A stretch of 64,000 nt of DNA from Modestobacter marinus (GCF_019799945.1 NZ_JABGCH010000002.1:1-64000), one strand, 5' to 3'. Shown: positions 50,631 to 59,619, numbered from the stretch's first letter. A program made the numbers and translations. The notes: a model not told the origin generated them from the letters alone.

Positions 50631-52517
50631 ATGCCTCCGCAGAAGGCGACCGCGAAGTCCGCCAAGAAGACACGCAAGGACGACAGGGCGGCGGACAGGG
50701 AAGAGGACCTGCTCGCCGCGCTGCGACGGTTCATCCGGGTCAGGGGTGAGGACTACCTGCGGGACCCGAACATCACCTCCATCGGCATCGGCTACAAGGT
50801 GACCGACGGTCGGCGGACGCCGGACCTCTCCGTGCAGTTCACGGTCAACGAGAAGCACTCGGCGCCGGACGCGCTCGAAGCGCTGGGGACCGCAGCGGTA
50901 CCCAGGTCGATCACGGTCGACGGCGTGGAGGTCCCCACGGATGTGCTCGAGCGACGGTACGAGCCGGCCTTCAAGGTGGTGCCCGAGCCGGTCGCAGTGC
51001 AACGCAAGGCCCGGATCGACCCCATCGTGCCCGGCGTCAGCGTGGGCAACGTGCGCGTCAGCGCGGGCACCATCGGCGGCATCGTCTACGACCGGGCCGA
51101 CGGCACGCCGTACGTCCTGAGCAACTGGCACGTCCTGCACGGCCCGGACGGTGCACTGGGCGACGACATCGTTCAGCCCGGAACGCACGACGACAACCGC
51201 ACCGACCGCAATCGGCTGGGCCGCCTCGTCCGCTCGCACCTGGGCATCGCGGGAGACTGCGCCGTCGCCGACATCGAGGACCGCGAGTTCGACCCCGCCA
51301 CCATCGAGCTGGACGTGGTCCCCGAGCAGTTGGGCGAACCCGAGCTCGGCGACACCGTCGTCAAGTCCGGGCGCACGACCGGTGTCACCCACGGCATCGT
51401 GCGGCGGGTCGACACCATCGTCAAGATCGACTACGGCGGTGACGTGGGCGTCCGCAACATCGGTTGCTTCGAGATCGGGCCCGACCCCGATCATCCGGCG
51501 GCCGCCGCCCAGATCAGCCGCGGCGGCGACTCCGGTTCACTGTGGATGTTCACCCGAGCCGGCCAGACACAGACGGTCGTGGCCGGGTTGCACTTCGGCG
51601 GGGAGAGCGACACCAGCCCGGACGACCACGCGCTGGCGTGTCTTCCGGCGTCGGTGTTCGAGAAGCTCGCGATCTCGCTGCGACCCCCGACCGTGCACGA
51701 GGTCGAGGAGACCGGCGGCTACGACCGCGACTTCCTCGGTGTGCGGATCGACGTCCCCGTGCCGGCCGCGTCCCTGCGCGACGACGTGGCCGTCACCGTC
51801 GACGGGCAGGAGATCGTCCGGTACACCCACTTCTCCCTGCAGATGCGGGCATCCCGGCGCTTCCCGTTCTGGGTGGCGTGGAACGTCGACGGGGGCTCGC
51901 TGAAGGGGCTGAGCCGCAAGGGCATCAAGTTCGTCAAGGACCCACGGATACCCGAGGACCTCCAGGTCGGCGATGAGCTGTACTCGGACAACGACCTCGA
52001 CCGGGGACACCTGGCACGGCGCGCGGACCTGCTCTGGGGCAGCCTCCCGGTCGCGAAGAAGGCCAACACCGACTCCTTCTTCTTCACCAACATCACGCCG
52101 CAGATGGACGACTTCAACCAGAGCGCCCGCGCCGGGGTGTGGGGTCAGCTGGAGGACGCGGTCCTCGCTGACGTCGACGTCGAGGACCTGAAGATCAGTG
52201 TGTTCGGTGGGCCGGTCTTCCAGGACGACGACCGCGTCTACCGCGGGGTGAGGCTGCCGCGCGAGTACTGGAAGGTCCTCGTCTTCCGCGAGGACGGCGA
52301 GCTCAGCGCCCGCGCGTTCCTGCTGACCCAGAACCTCGTCCAGCTCGAGGCTCTGGAGCTGGACGAGTTCCGGGTGTTCCAGACCTCGGTGCCCGAGCTC
52401 GAGGAACGCACCGGACTGCGGTTCTCGGACGTCCTCCGGGACGCCGACACCCTCGCCGTGCCGGAGGCGTTGGAACGGCGGACGCCCCTGGAGGGGACCG
52501 ACGACATCCGCTGGTGA
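50631..52517 (+). CDS. Trypsin-like protease fused to DNA/RNA non-specific endonuclease, 628 aa
   Basis: A lysine-rich N-terminus (KATAKSAKKTRKDD) and a beta domain (to about 140) precede a trypsin-like domain with YVLSNWHVLHG (His near 165), GDCAVADIEDREFD (Asp) and SRGGDSGSLWMF (Ser near 300). From about 370 to 600 there is a NUC1-type nuclease with LDRGHLARRADLLWG (catalytic His near 459) and FFFTNITPQMDDFNQSARAG (metal-binding Asn near 486). Both active sites look complete. A protease joined to a sugar-nonspecific nuclease suggests a toxin or defence effector, possibly self-cleaving. ATG 50631 is my chosen start. Confidence 0.92.
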   Translation: MPPQKATAKSAKKTRKDDRAADREEDLLAALRRFIRVRGEDYLRDPNITSIGIGYKVTDGRRTPDLSVQFTVNEKHSAPDALEALGTAAVPRSITVDGVEVPTDVLERRYEPAFKVVPEPVAVQRKARIDPIVPGVSVGNVRVSAGTIGGIVYDRADGTPYVLSNWHVLHGPDGALGDDIVQPGTHDDNRTDRNRLGRLVRSHLGIAGDCAVADIEDREFDPATIELDVVPEQLGEPELGDTVVKSGRTTGVTHGIVRRVDTIVKIDYGGDVGVRNIGCFEIGPDPDHPAAAAQISRGGDSGSLWMFTRAGQTQTVVAGLHFGGESDTSPDDHALACLPASVFEKLAISLRPPTVHEVEETGGYDRDFLGVRIDVPVPAASLRDDVAVTVDGQEIVRYTHFSLQMRASRRFPFWVAWNVDGGSLKGLSRKGIKFVKDPRIPEDLQVGDELYSDNDLDRGHLARRADLLWGSLPVAKKANTDSFFFTNITPQMDDFNQSARAGVWGQLEDAVLADVDVEDLKISVFGGPVFQDDDRVYRGVRLPREYWKVLVFREDGELSARAFLLTQNLVQLEALELDEFRVFQTSVPELEERTGLRFSDVLRDADTLAVPEALERRTPLEGTDDIRW

Positions 52518-52527
52518 TCCTGCCCGC

Positions 52528-53504
52528 TCACGGCCCTCCCCGGGCGAAGAGCCGGACGTGCAGCACGTGGTCGGCACCGGTCTGCCGCAGCGGGCCGGTG
52601 TCGGTCACCGTGTGGTCCTCCGCCGGGTCCCGCGTCTCGATGAGGAGTCGGTCGAAGGCAGCGGCCTCGTCGTCCGCCAGTGGCGTGGGAGATCGTTCGT
52701 GTGGTTCCACTGGACCTTCTCCGCCTGGGTCAGCGGCAGCAGCCTGATCCGAGGTCCTGTCGCTCTCGCCAGCACCAGCTGCCCCTCCCGCAGGGCGACC
52801 TCCCCCGGAGCGTGACCTCGACGCCGCGGAGCTCGTACGTCCCCGTTCATGATGCGCCCGAACTCCTGACGGCACGTGGCCAGCTCGGGCAGCTCCTCGT
52901 CGCCGAGGCGGACCTCGGCCGTCGAGTCCGCCGCGTTCGGGACCGGATGGACCAGCGCGACGCCGGTCAGACCGAGCGCCTCGTGGGCGCCGCCCCAGCA
53001 CGCCCCGATCCCGTAGGGGCAGGTCGCGGTGATGCCGACCACCACACGGGTGCCCGGGGCCGCGCTGACGGCGGCCTCGCGAGTCGAGAGCCGCAGGTAC
53101 ACACGGGTGCTCGACGGCGCCGGCGCTGATGGCTGCGCCTCGACGACCACGGGCGGGGCATCCGCGGCGAGGGCGTCGCGGGTGGCGGCGGGAGGGGCAC
53201 CGATGCGCACGGTCCGCGCCACGGTCGGCACACCGGCGCCGTCCACCAGGAACAGCATGTAGTGGCCAGGCGGGCAGCTGTTCGGCGAGGGCGGGGCGGT
53301 GACGACCAGCCGATCGAGTTCGGTCCGGCACGCGGGGAAGCAGGCCTGCTGGTCCTGGTTGATGGAGAGCGTCACGGACGGCAAGCGGATCAGGCTCACC
53401 CTCGCGATCGCGTCAGGCGCAGTCGAGCCGACGTGGAAGGTCTCGGCGTGGCCCACCGACTCCACTGCATGCCCGCGCTCGCGCAGTCGATGGGGAACGG
53501 GCAT
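52528..53504 (-). pseudogene. Galactose-oxidase-like C-terminal domain remnant, frameshifted
   Basis: From ATG 53504 the protein reads FHVGSTAPDAIARVSLIRLP, SVTLSINQDQQACFPACRTE and PPGHYMLFLVDGAGVPTVAR. This is the C-terminal beta-sandwich of galactose/glyoxal oxidases without the propeller and copper site. A second beta domain follows. Between about 52850 and 52800 two opposite shifts would restore ELRGVEVTLRG. Near 52685 another slip moves the end into a frame reading DDEAAAFDRLLIETRDPAED and stopping at 52528. It is probably a decaying gene, downstream of SARP regulator 3 on the same strand. Confidence 0.6.
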
Positions 53505-53592
53505 CGACCTGACGTGAGGCGACTACGGCTTCGTCCCGGGAGCTCCGGGACGGAGCCGTTGCAGCGGCGGCGATGCGCTGGCGAGCAGAGCC

Positions 53593-54414
53593 CTACTGCG
53601 GCCCGCCGACGCGTGCTGGGCCGCGATGGGCCGGACGGTGGCGCGGGCCTTCCGAGAGGGCACCGCCGGGAACCCGTGCCGGAGCCCGCGACGACGGGGA
53701 GCGCCGGAGACCGAAGACGAGCTCCTCCATCTGCGGTGACGGTGCGACGCCCAACTCGTCGAAGAGGAGCGCACGGAAGGACTCGCAGGTGCGGATGGCC
53801 TCCGCGACGTTGCCCTGCGCGAGGTGGATGCGCATGAGCGTCCGATGAGCGGTCTCCCTGAGCGGCTCGGTCCGGACGGCGGCGTGGGCGGCCTGCACCG
53901 CCTCACCGTGGCGTCCGGCCGCGGTCAACTTGTCGGCCAGGGCCTCGAGGGCGTGCAGGCGCAACTGGCGCAGGCGCTCTCGCTCCAGCAGCACCCAGTC
54001 GTCGTACCAACCCGGCAGGAGGTCACCGGACATGCCGACCCCGGCCGAGATGACCGGGTCGGCGTCGCCCCGCGGATCGAGCGCGCTGTGCGCCCACACG
54101 TCGAACTCCCGGACGTCGACCCGGACGGCGGGCGCCAGCGCGAGCGCCCCACCTGACACGTCCACGAGCCCCGGCGCCACCTTCTGCAGCCGCCACAGGG
54201 CCGACCGCAGGCTGCCGTGCGCCTGCGACTCGGGGACGTCGGGCCACAGGAGGCCGGCGACCGCAGCGCGAGCCGGACGATGGGAGAGGCCCAGGTGGGC
54301 GACCAGCCGCTGCACTCCCCTCGGCAGGTCGTCCACCGCTGCACACGACCGTGAACCGGTCAGGTACAGCGCGAAACCACCCATCAGGTCCACCCGCGCC
54401 GCCGCAGTACCCAT
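53593..54414 (-). CDS. SARP/BTAD-family transcriptional regulator 3, 273 aa
   Basis: The DNA-binding part (GGFALYLTGSRSCAAVDDLP, RGVQRLVAHLGLSHRPARAA, SLRSALWRLQKVAPGLVDVS) and BTAD helices (LPGWYDDWVLLERERLRQLR, RTLMRIHLAQGNVAEAIRTC) are intact. A basic, proline-rich tail follows residue 240. ATG 54414 follows GAGGGGA. It is closely similar to regulator 2, implying duplication, but has no small partner gene. It is divergent from the lipase gene across a 187-base gap with no GTGACG repeat pair. Confidence 0.92.
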   Translation of the reverse strand: MGTAAARVDLMGGFALYLTGSRSCAAVDDLPRGVQRLVAHLGLSHRPARAAVAGLLWPDVPESQAHGSLRSALWRLQKVAPGLVDVSGGALALAPAVRVDVREFDVWAHSALDPRGDADPVISAGVGMSGDLLPGWYDDWVLLERERLRQLRLHALEALADKLTAAGRHGEAVQAAHAAVRTEPLRETAHRTLMRIHLAQGNVAEAIRTCESFRALLFDELGVAPSPQMEELVFGLRRSPSSRAPARVPGGALSEGPRHRPAHRGPARVGGPQ

Positions 54415-54601
54415 GCCGCGTCCCCTCGACAGCCTCGCCGTGCCCAGTACCACCTGCTCGCACCTAGGAGGCCCGGCGCCGGGCGGTGATACCTGCCGTC
54501 CCGAGGACGGTCACCGGGCTCGGCATGCCCCGGTATCAGCCACCGCTCCACCGGCTCTGTAGCTGCGCAGCAACACCCGCACGCGCGACCGGGGAGGGCT
54601 C

Positions 54602-55426
54602 GTGAGTATCGGCCGGCCCGTCGTGCCTGACTGGGTGATGGGCGCCCATCTCGCCCGTGAAGTGGCTGAGATGGCCTGGGCCGTGCTGCTCCTCCCGTGG
54701 GGGGCCACCGTCGTGGGCGACCCGGCCCTGCAGCCGGTGCACCCCGAGCCGGCGGAGGGCACCACGCTCCGCTCCGCCCCGGTGGTCCTCGTGCACGGGT
54801 ACGCGGGCAGCCCCGCTGCCTGGTGGCCGCTGGAACGGGAGCTCCGGCGGGCCGGCTTCACGAACGTCCACGCAGCTGCCTACAACGCGATGACCACGAG
54901 CCTGGACGACATCGCCCGGGGGCTCGTGGCGCAGTGCCATGAGGCGATGCGGGCGGCCGGGACAGATCACCTGCACGTGGTCGGGCACAGCCTGGGCGGG
55001 GTCGTCGTCCGCTACGCGGTCCACCGACTCGGACTCGCGAGACACGTCGGCACGGCCGTCACCGTGGCGGCTCCGCATCGAGGGACGCACGTCGCGTCGC
55101 TCGGCTGGGGAGGGGTGGCTCGCGCGCTCCGGCCCGGGTCGCCGGTCCTCGAGGACCTCGAGCGGCCGGGCGACGCCGTCGGCGTCCGATGGGTGGCGTA
55201 CTACTCCGACCGCGACCTGATCGTCGGCCCGGACTCCGCCCGGCTCGACGAGGACGGGGCGAGGGTCGTGAACGTCGCCGTCCCCGACGTGGGACACCTC
55301 GGCGTTCTCCGTGCGCAGGCGTTCCTCGGGTCGGTGGTGCGGCAGCTGCTGGCGGCCGAGGAGGAGGCGGGGAGGCCCGCCCCGGGGCTGGTGGCCGCGG
55401 ATCCGTCGGCCGCGACCGTGGCGTGA
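54602..55426 (+). CDS. Triacylglycerol lipase-like alpha/beta hydrolase, 274 aa
   Basis: The product contains APVVLVHGYAGSPAAWWPLE (oxyanion HG), HVVGHSLGGVVVRYAV (Ser near 127), an Asp candidate in YSDRDLIVGPDSARL and a His in VPDVGHLGVLRA, the complete triad order of bacterial lipases. The first 50 residues contain a hydrophobic stretch (VAEMAWAVLLLPWGATVVG) that may be a membrane anchor rather than a cleaved signal. GTG 54602 follows GGGGAGGG. It is convergent with the HAD-M28 gene. Confidence 0.9.
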   Translation: MSIGRPVVPDWVMGAHLAREVAEMAWAVLLLPWGATVVGDPALQPVHPEPAEGTTLRSAPVVLVHGYAGSPAAWWPLERELRRAGFTNVHAAAYNAMTTSLDDIARGLVAQCHEAMRAAGTDHLHVVGHSLGGVVVRYAVHRLGLARHVGTAVTVAAPHRGTHVASLGWGGVARALRPGSPVLEDLERPGDAVGVRWVAYYSDRDLIVGPDSARLDEDGARVVNVAVPDVGHLGVLRAQAFLGSVVRQLLAAEEEAGRPAPGLVAADPSAATVA

Positions 55427-55514
55427 GCCAGCGGCTGCCTCGCGTCGACCACCGTGGGCACGCCCGAGCACGCGGGACGGCGGGACCGGCAGCGGCCGGG
55501 CGGGGCCGAGGGGC

Positions 55515-57254
55515 TCACGGCGCGTCGAGGACCTGCGCGACGAAGCCGACGTTCATCCGCAGGATCTCCAGGGCCAGGTCGACGTCGCACGACTCCGGCG
55601 TGTCGAGTTCGGTGTGCACCCTGACGTTCGCCCCGTCGGCCCCCTCGATGGTCAGGACGGCCGGGATCCCCTGGTCGAGGAAGGGGACGTGGTCGCTGTT
55701 GAACGGATCGAGGCTGGTCTGGACCACCAGGGAGGTGTGTGCCTCGGCCGAGGCCGCCAGGGCCTCGATCACGTGCTGGGACACCGCGGCTCCCTCGAGG
55801 AGCACCGTGCGGGTGGCCGTGTTGCGCCCGGCGATCATGTCCATGTTGACGACGGCACGGATCCGGTCGCGCTCTCCCGCTGACAACCCGGCCACGTAGT
55901 GCCGGCTGCCGAACAGGCCCTGCTCCTCCCCGCCGAACAGGACCAGACGCAGGTCGTGCCTGCTGGTGTGCGGGGCGAGCGCCCGGCCGATCGCCAGCAC
56001 GCCCGCGGCCCCCGACGCGTTGTCGTCGGCGCCCGGTGCGTCCGCCGCCGGGCCGCCCCGGCTGTTCACCGAGTCCAGGTGGGCGGTGACGATCACGACA
56101 CCGCGCTCGTCGCCGCCTCCCGGACGGTCGGCGATGAGGTTCCGCGTCGTTCCGGCGCCCACCGGCAGCGTCTGGACCTGCGTGGCGTAGCCGTGCCCGG
56201 CCAGCGCGGTCCGCACCCATTCGACGGCGGCCAGAAATCCGGTGCCGGTCGAGTGCCGGGTGCGGAAACCGACCAGCGCGGCCAGGTCGGCCTCGAAGGC
56301 CGCGCGGGACAGGTCCTCGGCCCGACGTCGGTCGATGACCGCGGGGCCACCCCCGTGCCGCCCCGCGGCAGCACGCTGGTCGAAGACCACGGCGTCGGCG
56401 GGCAGCGGACGGACGGCGTGGCAACCGCCTCCCGATCGGTCGCGGAGCGCGCCGGCGCCCGGTTCGAGCGCGACGACGAGATAGCGCCCCTTGTCCACGA
56501 TCACCGGCACCTCGGGATGCGTCTCCTGGAACAGCCGGCCGATCTGGGTGACGAGGTGCAGGTGGTGCGGCGGCACGGCCCAGCGGCGCAGCGGTGCCGC
56601 GCCGGTCGCGTCGACGAACTGCTGGACGCCGGCGGGCGAGCCGCTCAGCACGAGGACGTCGCCGAGCACCGTCCACGTCAGGCCGGCGGCCGCGGCCGAT
56701 CCTGCCGCACCTGACGGCGCCACGACGACGACGCTCTCCGACCGCTCGCCGTCACCGCTGACGAACGCCTCCACCACGGGGACGAGGTCGGTGAGCGTGT
56801 CCACCTCGCCGTCGATCTGGCCGGGCCCCCGCACGTGCACGGCCGCCATGCCGAGCCGCCGGGCGGCCAGGACGTGGCCGCGGTTCTCGGTCACGAAGAG
56901 CACGTCCGAGAAGTTCAGGGCCGGCCCGGCCTTCGTCACCGCGGTGCGGAACACCGCCTCGTCGGGCTTGAAGACGCCCACCTCGGTCGACAACGTCACG
57001 CGCTCGGCGACGGGTTCGAAGAACGACCGGATGCCGAGGTGGTCGAGCAGCCTGTGGTACCGCTGCTGGATTTTCGGCACGTCCGACGGCTCGGCGGGCA
57101 TGTCGAAGTCGGAGACCAGTCCGAGCAGCGCGGCCGGCCCGTCGCCGTCGCGGTCGCGGAGTGCGTGGATGGCCTCGAGCGTCTCCCGCGCGCCCGGCAG
57201 GAGCACGTCCCCGTCCTCGAGCGTCTTGCCGAGGTCGAACAGGACGAGTTTCAC
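55515..57254 (-). CDS. HAD-like hydrolase domain fused to M28 aminopeptidase, 579 aa
   Basis: Residues 1-165 form a HAD domain (KLVLFDLGKTLEDGD, LLGLVSDFD, VFKPDEAVFRTAV, FVTENRGHVLAARRLGMAAV). The second Asp of the usual DxD is Gly9, so normal phosphatase chemistry is unlikely. Residues 175-285 are a small unknown domain (LVLSGSPAGVQQFVDATGAA, VPVIVDKGRYLVVALEPGAG). Residues about 320-579 are an M28 zinc peptidase (VTAHLDSVNS, APGADDNASGAAGVLAIGRA, LFGGEEQGLFGSRHYV, VNMDMIAG, VRVHTELDTPESCDVDLAL) with all metal ligands apparent. GTG 57254 overlaps the M36 stop (GTGA). Confidence 0.9.
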   Translation of the reverse strand: MKLVLFDLGKTLEDGDVLLPGARETLEAIHALRDRDGDGPAALLGLVSDFDMPAEPSDVPKIQQRYHRLLDHLGIRSFFEPVAERVTLSTEVGVFKPDEAVFRTAVTKAGPALNFSDVLFVTENRGHVLAARRLGMAAVHVRGPGQIDGEVDTLTDLVPVVEAFVSGDGERSESVVVVAPSGAAGSAAAAGLTWTVLGDVLVLSGSPAGVQQFVDATGAAPLRRWAVPPHHLHLVTQIGRLFQETHPEVPVIVDKGRYLVVALEPGAGALRDRSGGGCHAVRPLPADAVVFDQRAAAGRHGGGPAVIDRRRAEDLSRAAFEADLAALVGFRTRHSTGTGFLAAVEWVRTALAGHGYATQVQTLPVGAGTTRNLIADRPGGGDERGVVIVTAHLDSVNSRGGPAADAPGADDNASGAAGVLAIGRALAPHTSRHDLRLVLFGGEEQGLFGSRHYVAGLSAGERDRIRAVVNMDMIAGRNTATRTVLLEGAAVSQHVIEALAASAEAHTSLVVQTSLDPFNSDHVPFLDQGIPAVLTIEGADGANVRVHTELDTPESCDVDLALEILRMNVGFVAQVLDAP

Positions 57255-59377
57255 GAGGTGCCCCCCCGGAGGGTTCCCGGAGTGGTGAAGTCCTCGACCA
57301 CGCCGGCGAGGGACGACGACGTCGAGGGCGGGGACACCGCGCCGACGCCCATGCCACGCTTGGCGAACCCTCGCCACACGTCGGGCAGGTCTCCGGGGTC
57401 GAGTGCGCCGACCGCGCTGAGGATCCCGTCGCGGGCCTGGGTGAAGGTCGGCATCGACGGAGTGAGCTTGAGCCCCCCAATGACGTACTCGAGCATCCGC
57501 CGCTCCGCGTCGGCGTGACCGTGGGAGTTCACGAGGTTGACGAAGACCTCCCACAGAGCCGCACACCAGACCTCACCGGCGTTGTGCACCGCGTTGTTCC
57601 CGCCGCCCACGTTGGGGTTGCGCGGCGGGCCGACCGGCAGGACGACGCCGCTGCTGATGTGGCGAAAGGTCAGCGGGTTCTTCGACATGTCCACCGAGTA
57701 GGGGTACCGGCGGATCGAGAAGTAGTAGTTGTCCTTGAACGTGGGCGTCAGATCCGTCCAGCCGCCGATCGGGAACGCGCCGGAGGTGAAGTCGTCACCG
57801 GACTGGGAGGTCATGGAGATCGCGAAGAAGTCGCCCCATCCCTCGCCCATCGCCCCGCCCTGGCGGTTGGCCAACCCAGCAGCGTTGCCGACGAGCCGGT
57901 TGGTGATGTAGTGCCCCATCTCGTGGAACGTGATCAGCGCTTCGAAGTTGCTGGTCCGGGACGGGAGCGGCGAGACGCTCGTGAACTCGAACATCTGCAT
58001 CCGCGGGCTGGCGCCGTCCGCCGGTGTCTGCATGTTCGCGTTGTCGGTGCCGCTGAAGTCGTTGCCCTCGGCGACGATCGGATCCCCGTCAAGGCCGCCC
58101 CGCCCGAAGTTGTCCCGCTGGGCGTTGCCGGCCGCCTCGTCGAACCCCGCTTCGTACCAGCGATCGTGCAGCCAGTTCACGTGGAAGAACATCCCGGCCA
58201 GACTCGCCTGCAGGTTCTCCGGGTCGCTGGCCGGCTGCGCGTGGTCGTAGATGTGACCGAACGTGCTCGACCCGGTCACCGTCCCGCGGACGTCACCGAG
58301 GCCCAGGCCGTTGGGGGCAGACAGGTCCGCATACGCCACGCAGTTGTTGCCCTCGGTCGTCGTGGCCCCGGCGGGCAGCCACGGGTCGCTCGGGAGAAGG
58401 CTCTCGATCGTGATCGGCTGCTGCCGGATGACGGACGCCTGGAAGCCGTCCGGCGCGCCGGTCGGATGCGGGGAGCCGGGGGCGGGTCCGTCCTCGGGCC
58501 GGCACACGGCGTCGCCGGTGTTGTGCACCCAGTAGGTGAAGGCGGCGTCTGCACGGAGGTTCTTCCGGTACAGCACGTCCGGCTCCCCGACCGCATCAAC
58601 CACGTAGGCGAAGGCCGGGAACCCCTTGACCCACAGCTCCAGGTAGTACGCGGGGTCGAACTGTCCCCCACCCAGCGGGAACATCACGTCCTTGAGTCGC
58701 ACCGGTCGCTCGAACGGCGGCCGGGCGTCCGTGGCGGTCCCCTCGAACCGGTAGCTGCGATAGCCGGCTGTCTGGTTGCTACCTGCAGCTTCCTCCACCG
58801 GGAGGAACGATGAGGCCTCGTACGGGACGCCGGTGAGGTCGAGGGTCGCCCGGGCGATGGCCTCGTCGGCCGGGGTGTCGACCCCCCGTGCAGTACGGCT
58901 GGCAGCGGCCGCCGCTGCGGCACCGGGGAAGAACTGGCCCGCCACGGAGACGACCTCGTTGGACGGGGTGATCGCGGCCGTGACCTCGGAGTTGAAGACC
59001 TCCACGCCATCGACCCGTTGCACCAGGTGAGCGGTGCGCAACCGGGAACCGCTGACCGACGCGATCTCGATGCCCTCGACGTCCTGCGGCGACAGCCCCC
59101 ACAGATCGGCGCGCTCGGCGACGAACCGTTCGACTGCGTCCTCCGCAGACCCCTCCGACGGGGTCGAGAGGCGTGCAGACGGTGACAGGCCCGCCACGCG
59201 ATTAGGCAGACCGGTCGCCTCGTCGTAGTCGACTTGGAGGTCGCCGACGTCCGCGGCCAGCCGCCCGTGACCGACGGTCTCAGGCAGCTCGCTCATCGTC
59301 AGCGCAGTTCCCCGTGCGCGACGCGCGCCGGGGTCGTAGAGCGCGTGGAAGTCCTGCGGGAGGTCTCGAGTGGTCAT
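57251..59377 (-). CDS. M36 (fungalysin-type) zinc metalloprotease, 708 aa
   Basis: An FTP-like prodomain (about 40-240, with AHLVQRVDGVEVFNSEVTAA) precedes the catalytic domain with ITFHEMGHYITNRLVGNAAG (zinc HExxH near 487) and MGEGWGDFFAISM (third ligand Glu). Later motifs NNAVHNAGEVWCAALWEVFV and FTQARDGILSAVGA are also typical. Fungalysins are normally secreted with a signal peptide; this protein begins MTTRDLPQDFHALYDPGARR and has none. ATG 59377 follows CAGGAG. It is the first gene of an operon with the HAD-M28 fusion under box 12. Confidence 0.93.
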   Translation of the reverse strand: MTTRDLPQDFHALYDPGARRARGTALTMSELPETVGHGRLAADVGDLQVDYDEATGLPNRVAGLSPSARLSTPSEGSAEDAVERFVAERADLWGLSPQDVEGIEIASVSGSRLRTAHLVQRVDGVEVFNSEVTAAITPSNEVVSVAGQFFPGAAAAAAASRTARGVDTPADEAIARATLDLTGVPYEASSFLPVEEAAGSNQTAGYRSYRFEGTATDARPPFERPVRLKDVMFPLGGGQFDPAYYLELWVKGFPAFAYVVDAVGEPDVLYRKNLRADAAFTYWVHNTGDAVCRPEDGPAPGSPHPTGAPDGFQASVIRQQPITIESLLPSDPWLPAGATTTEGNNCVAYADLSAPNGLGLGDVRGTVTGSSTFGHIYDHAQPASDPENLQASLAGMFFHVNWLHDRWYEAGFDEAAGNAQRDNFGRGGLDGDPIVAEGNDFSGTDNANMQTPADGASPRMQMFEFTSVSPLPSRTSNFEALITFHEMGHYITNRLVGNAAGLANRQGGAMGEGWGDFFAISMTSQSGDDFTSGAFPIGGWTDLTPTFKDNYYFSIRRYPYSVDMSKNPLTFRHISSGVVLPVGPPRNPNVGGGNNAVHNAGEVWCAALWEVFVNLVNSHGHADAERRMLEYVIGGLKLTPSMPTFTQARDGILSAVGALDPGDLPDVWRGFAKRGMGVGAVSPPSTSSSLAGVVEDFTTPGTLRGGTS

Positions 59378-59546
59378 GCGGCTCCTGTCCGTGCGCCGAA
59401 GCGCGGTGGGCGTCCCTCTGTCCCGCAGAGGACCAGCACCCGGTCGCTGATACAGGGAACGCGCCGCCCGACGCAGCCCGCCCGCATCCGCCCGTCCACA
59501 GGACCGATGCGACCGGTGCGGTCATGGCTCTCCCCCGCGCGTCCCG

Positions 59547-59578
59547 AGGATCCCGGACCGGCGTCACGACGCCGTCAC
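59547..59578 (-). promoter_or_regulatory. SARP-type direct-repeat box 12, before the M36/HAD-M28 operon
   Basis: GTGACGG (59572-59578) and GTGACGC (59561-59567) on the minus strand, 11-base period, exactly 8 bases, then GATCCT (59547-59552). The leader to ATG 59377 is about 160 bases. Confidence 0.75.
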
Positions 59579-59619
59579 AGCCCCTCGCGACAGGGGACGC
59601 CGACGTGCCCGCCGGAGCC

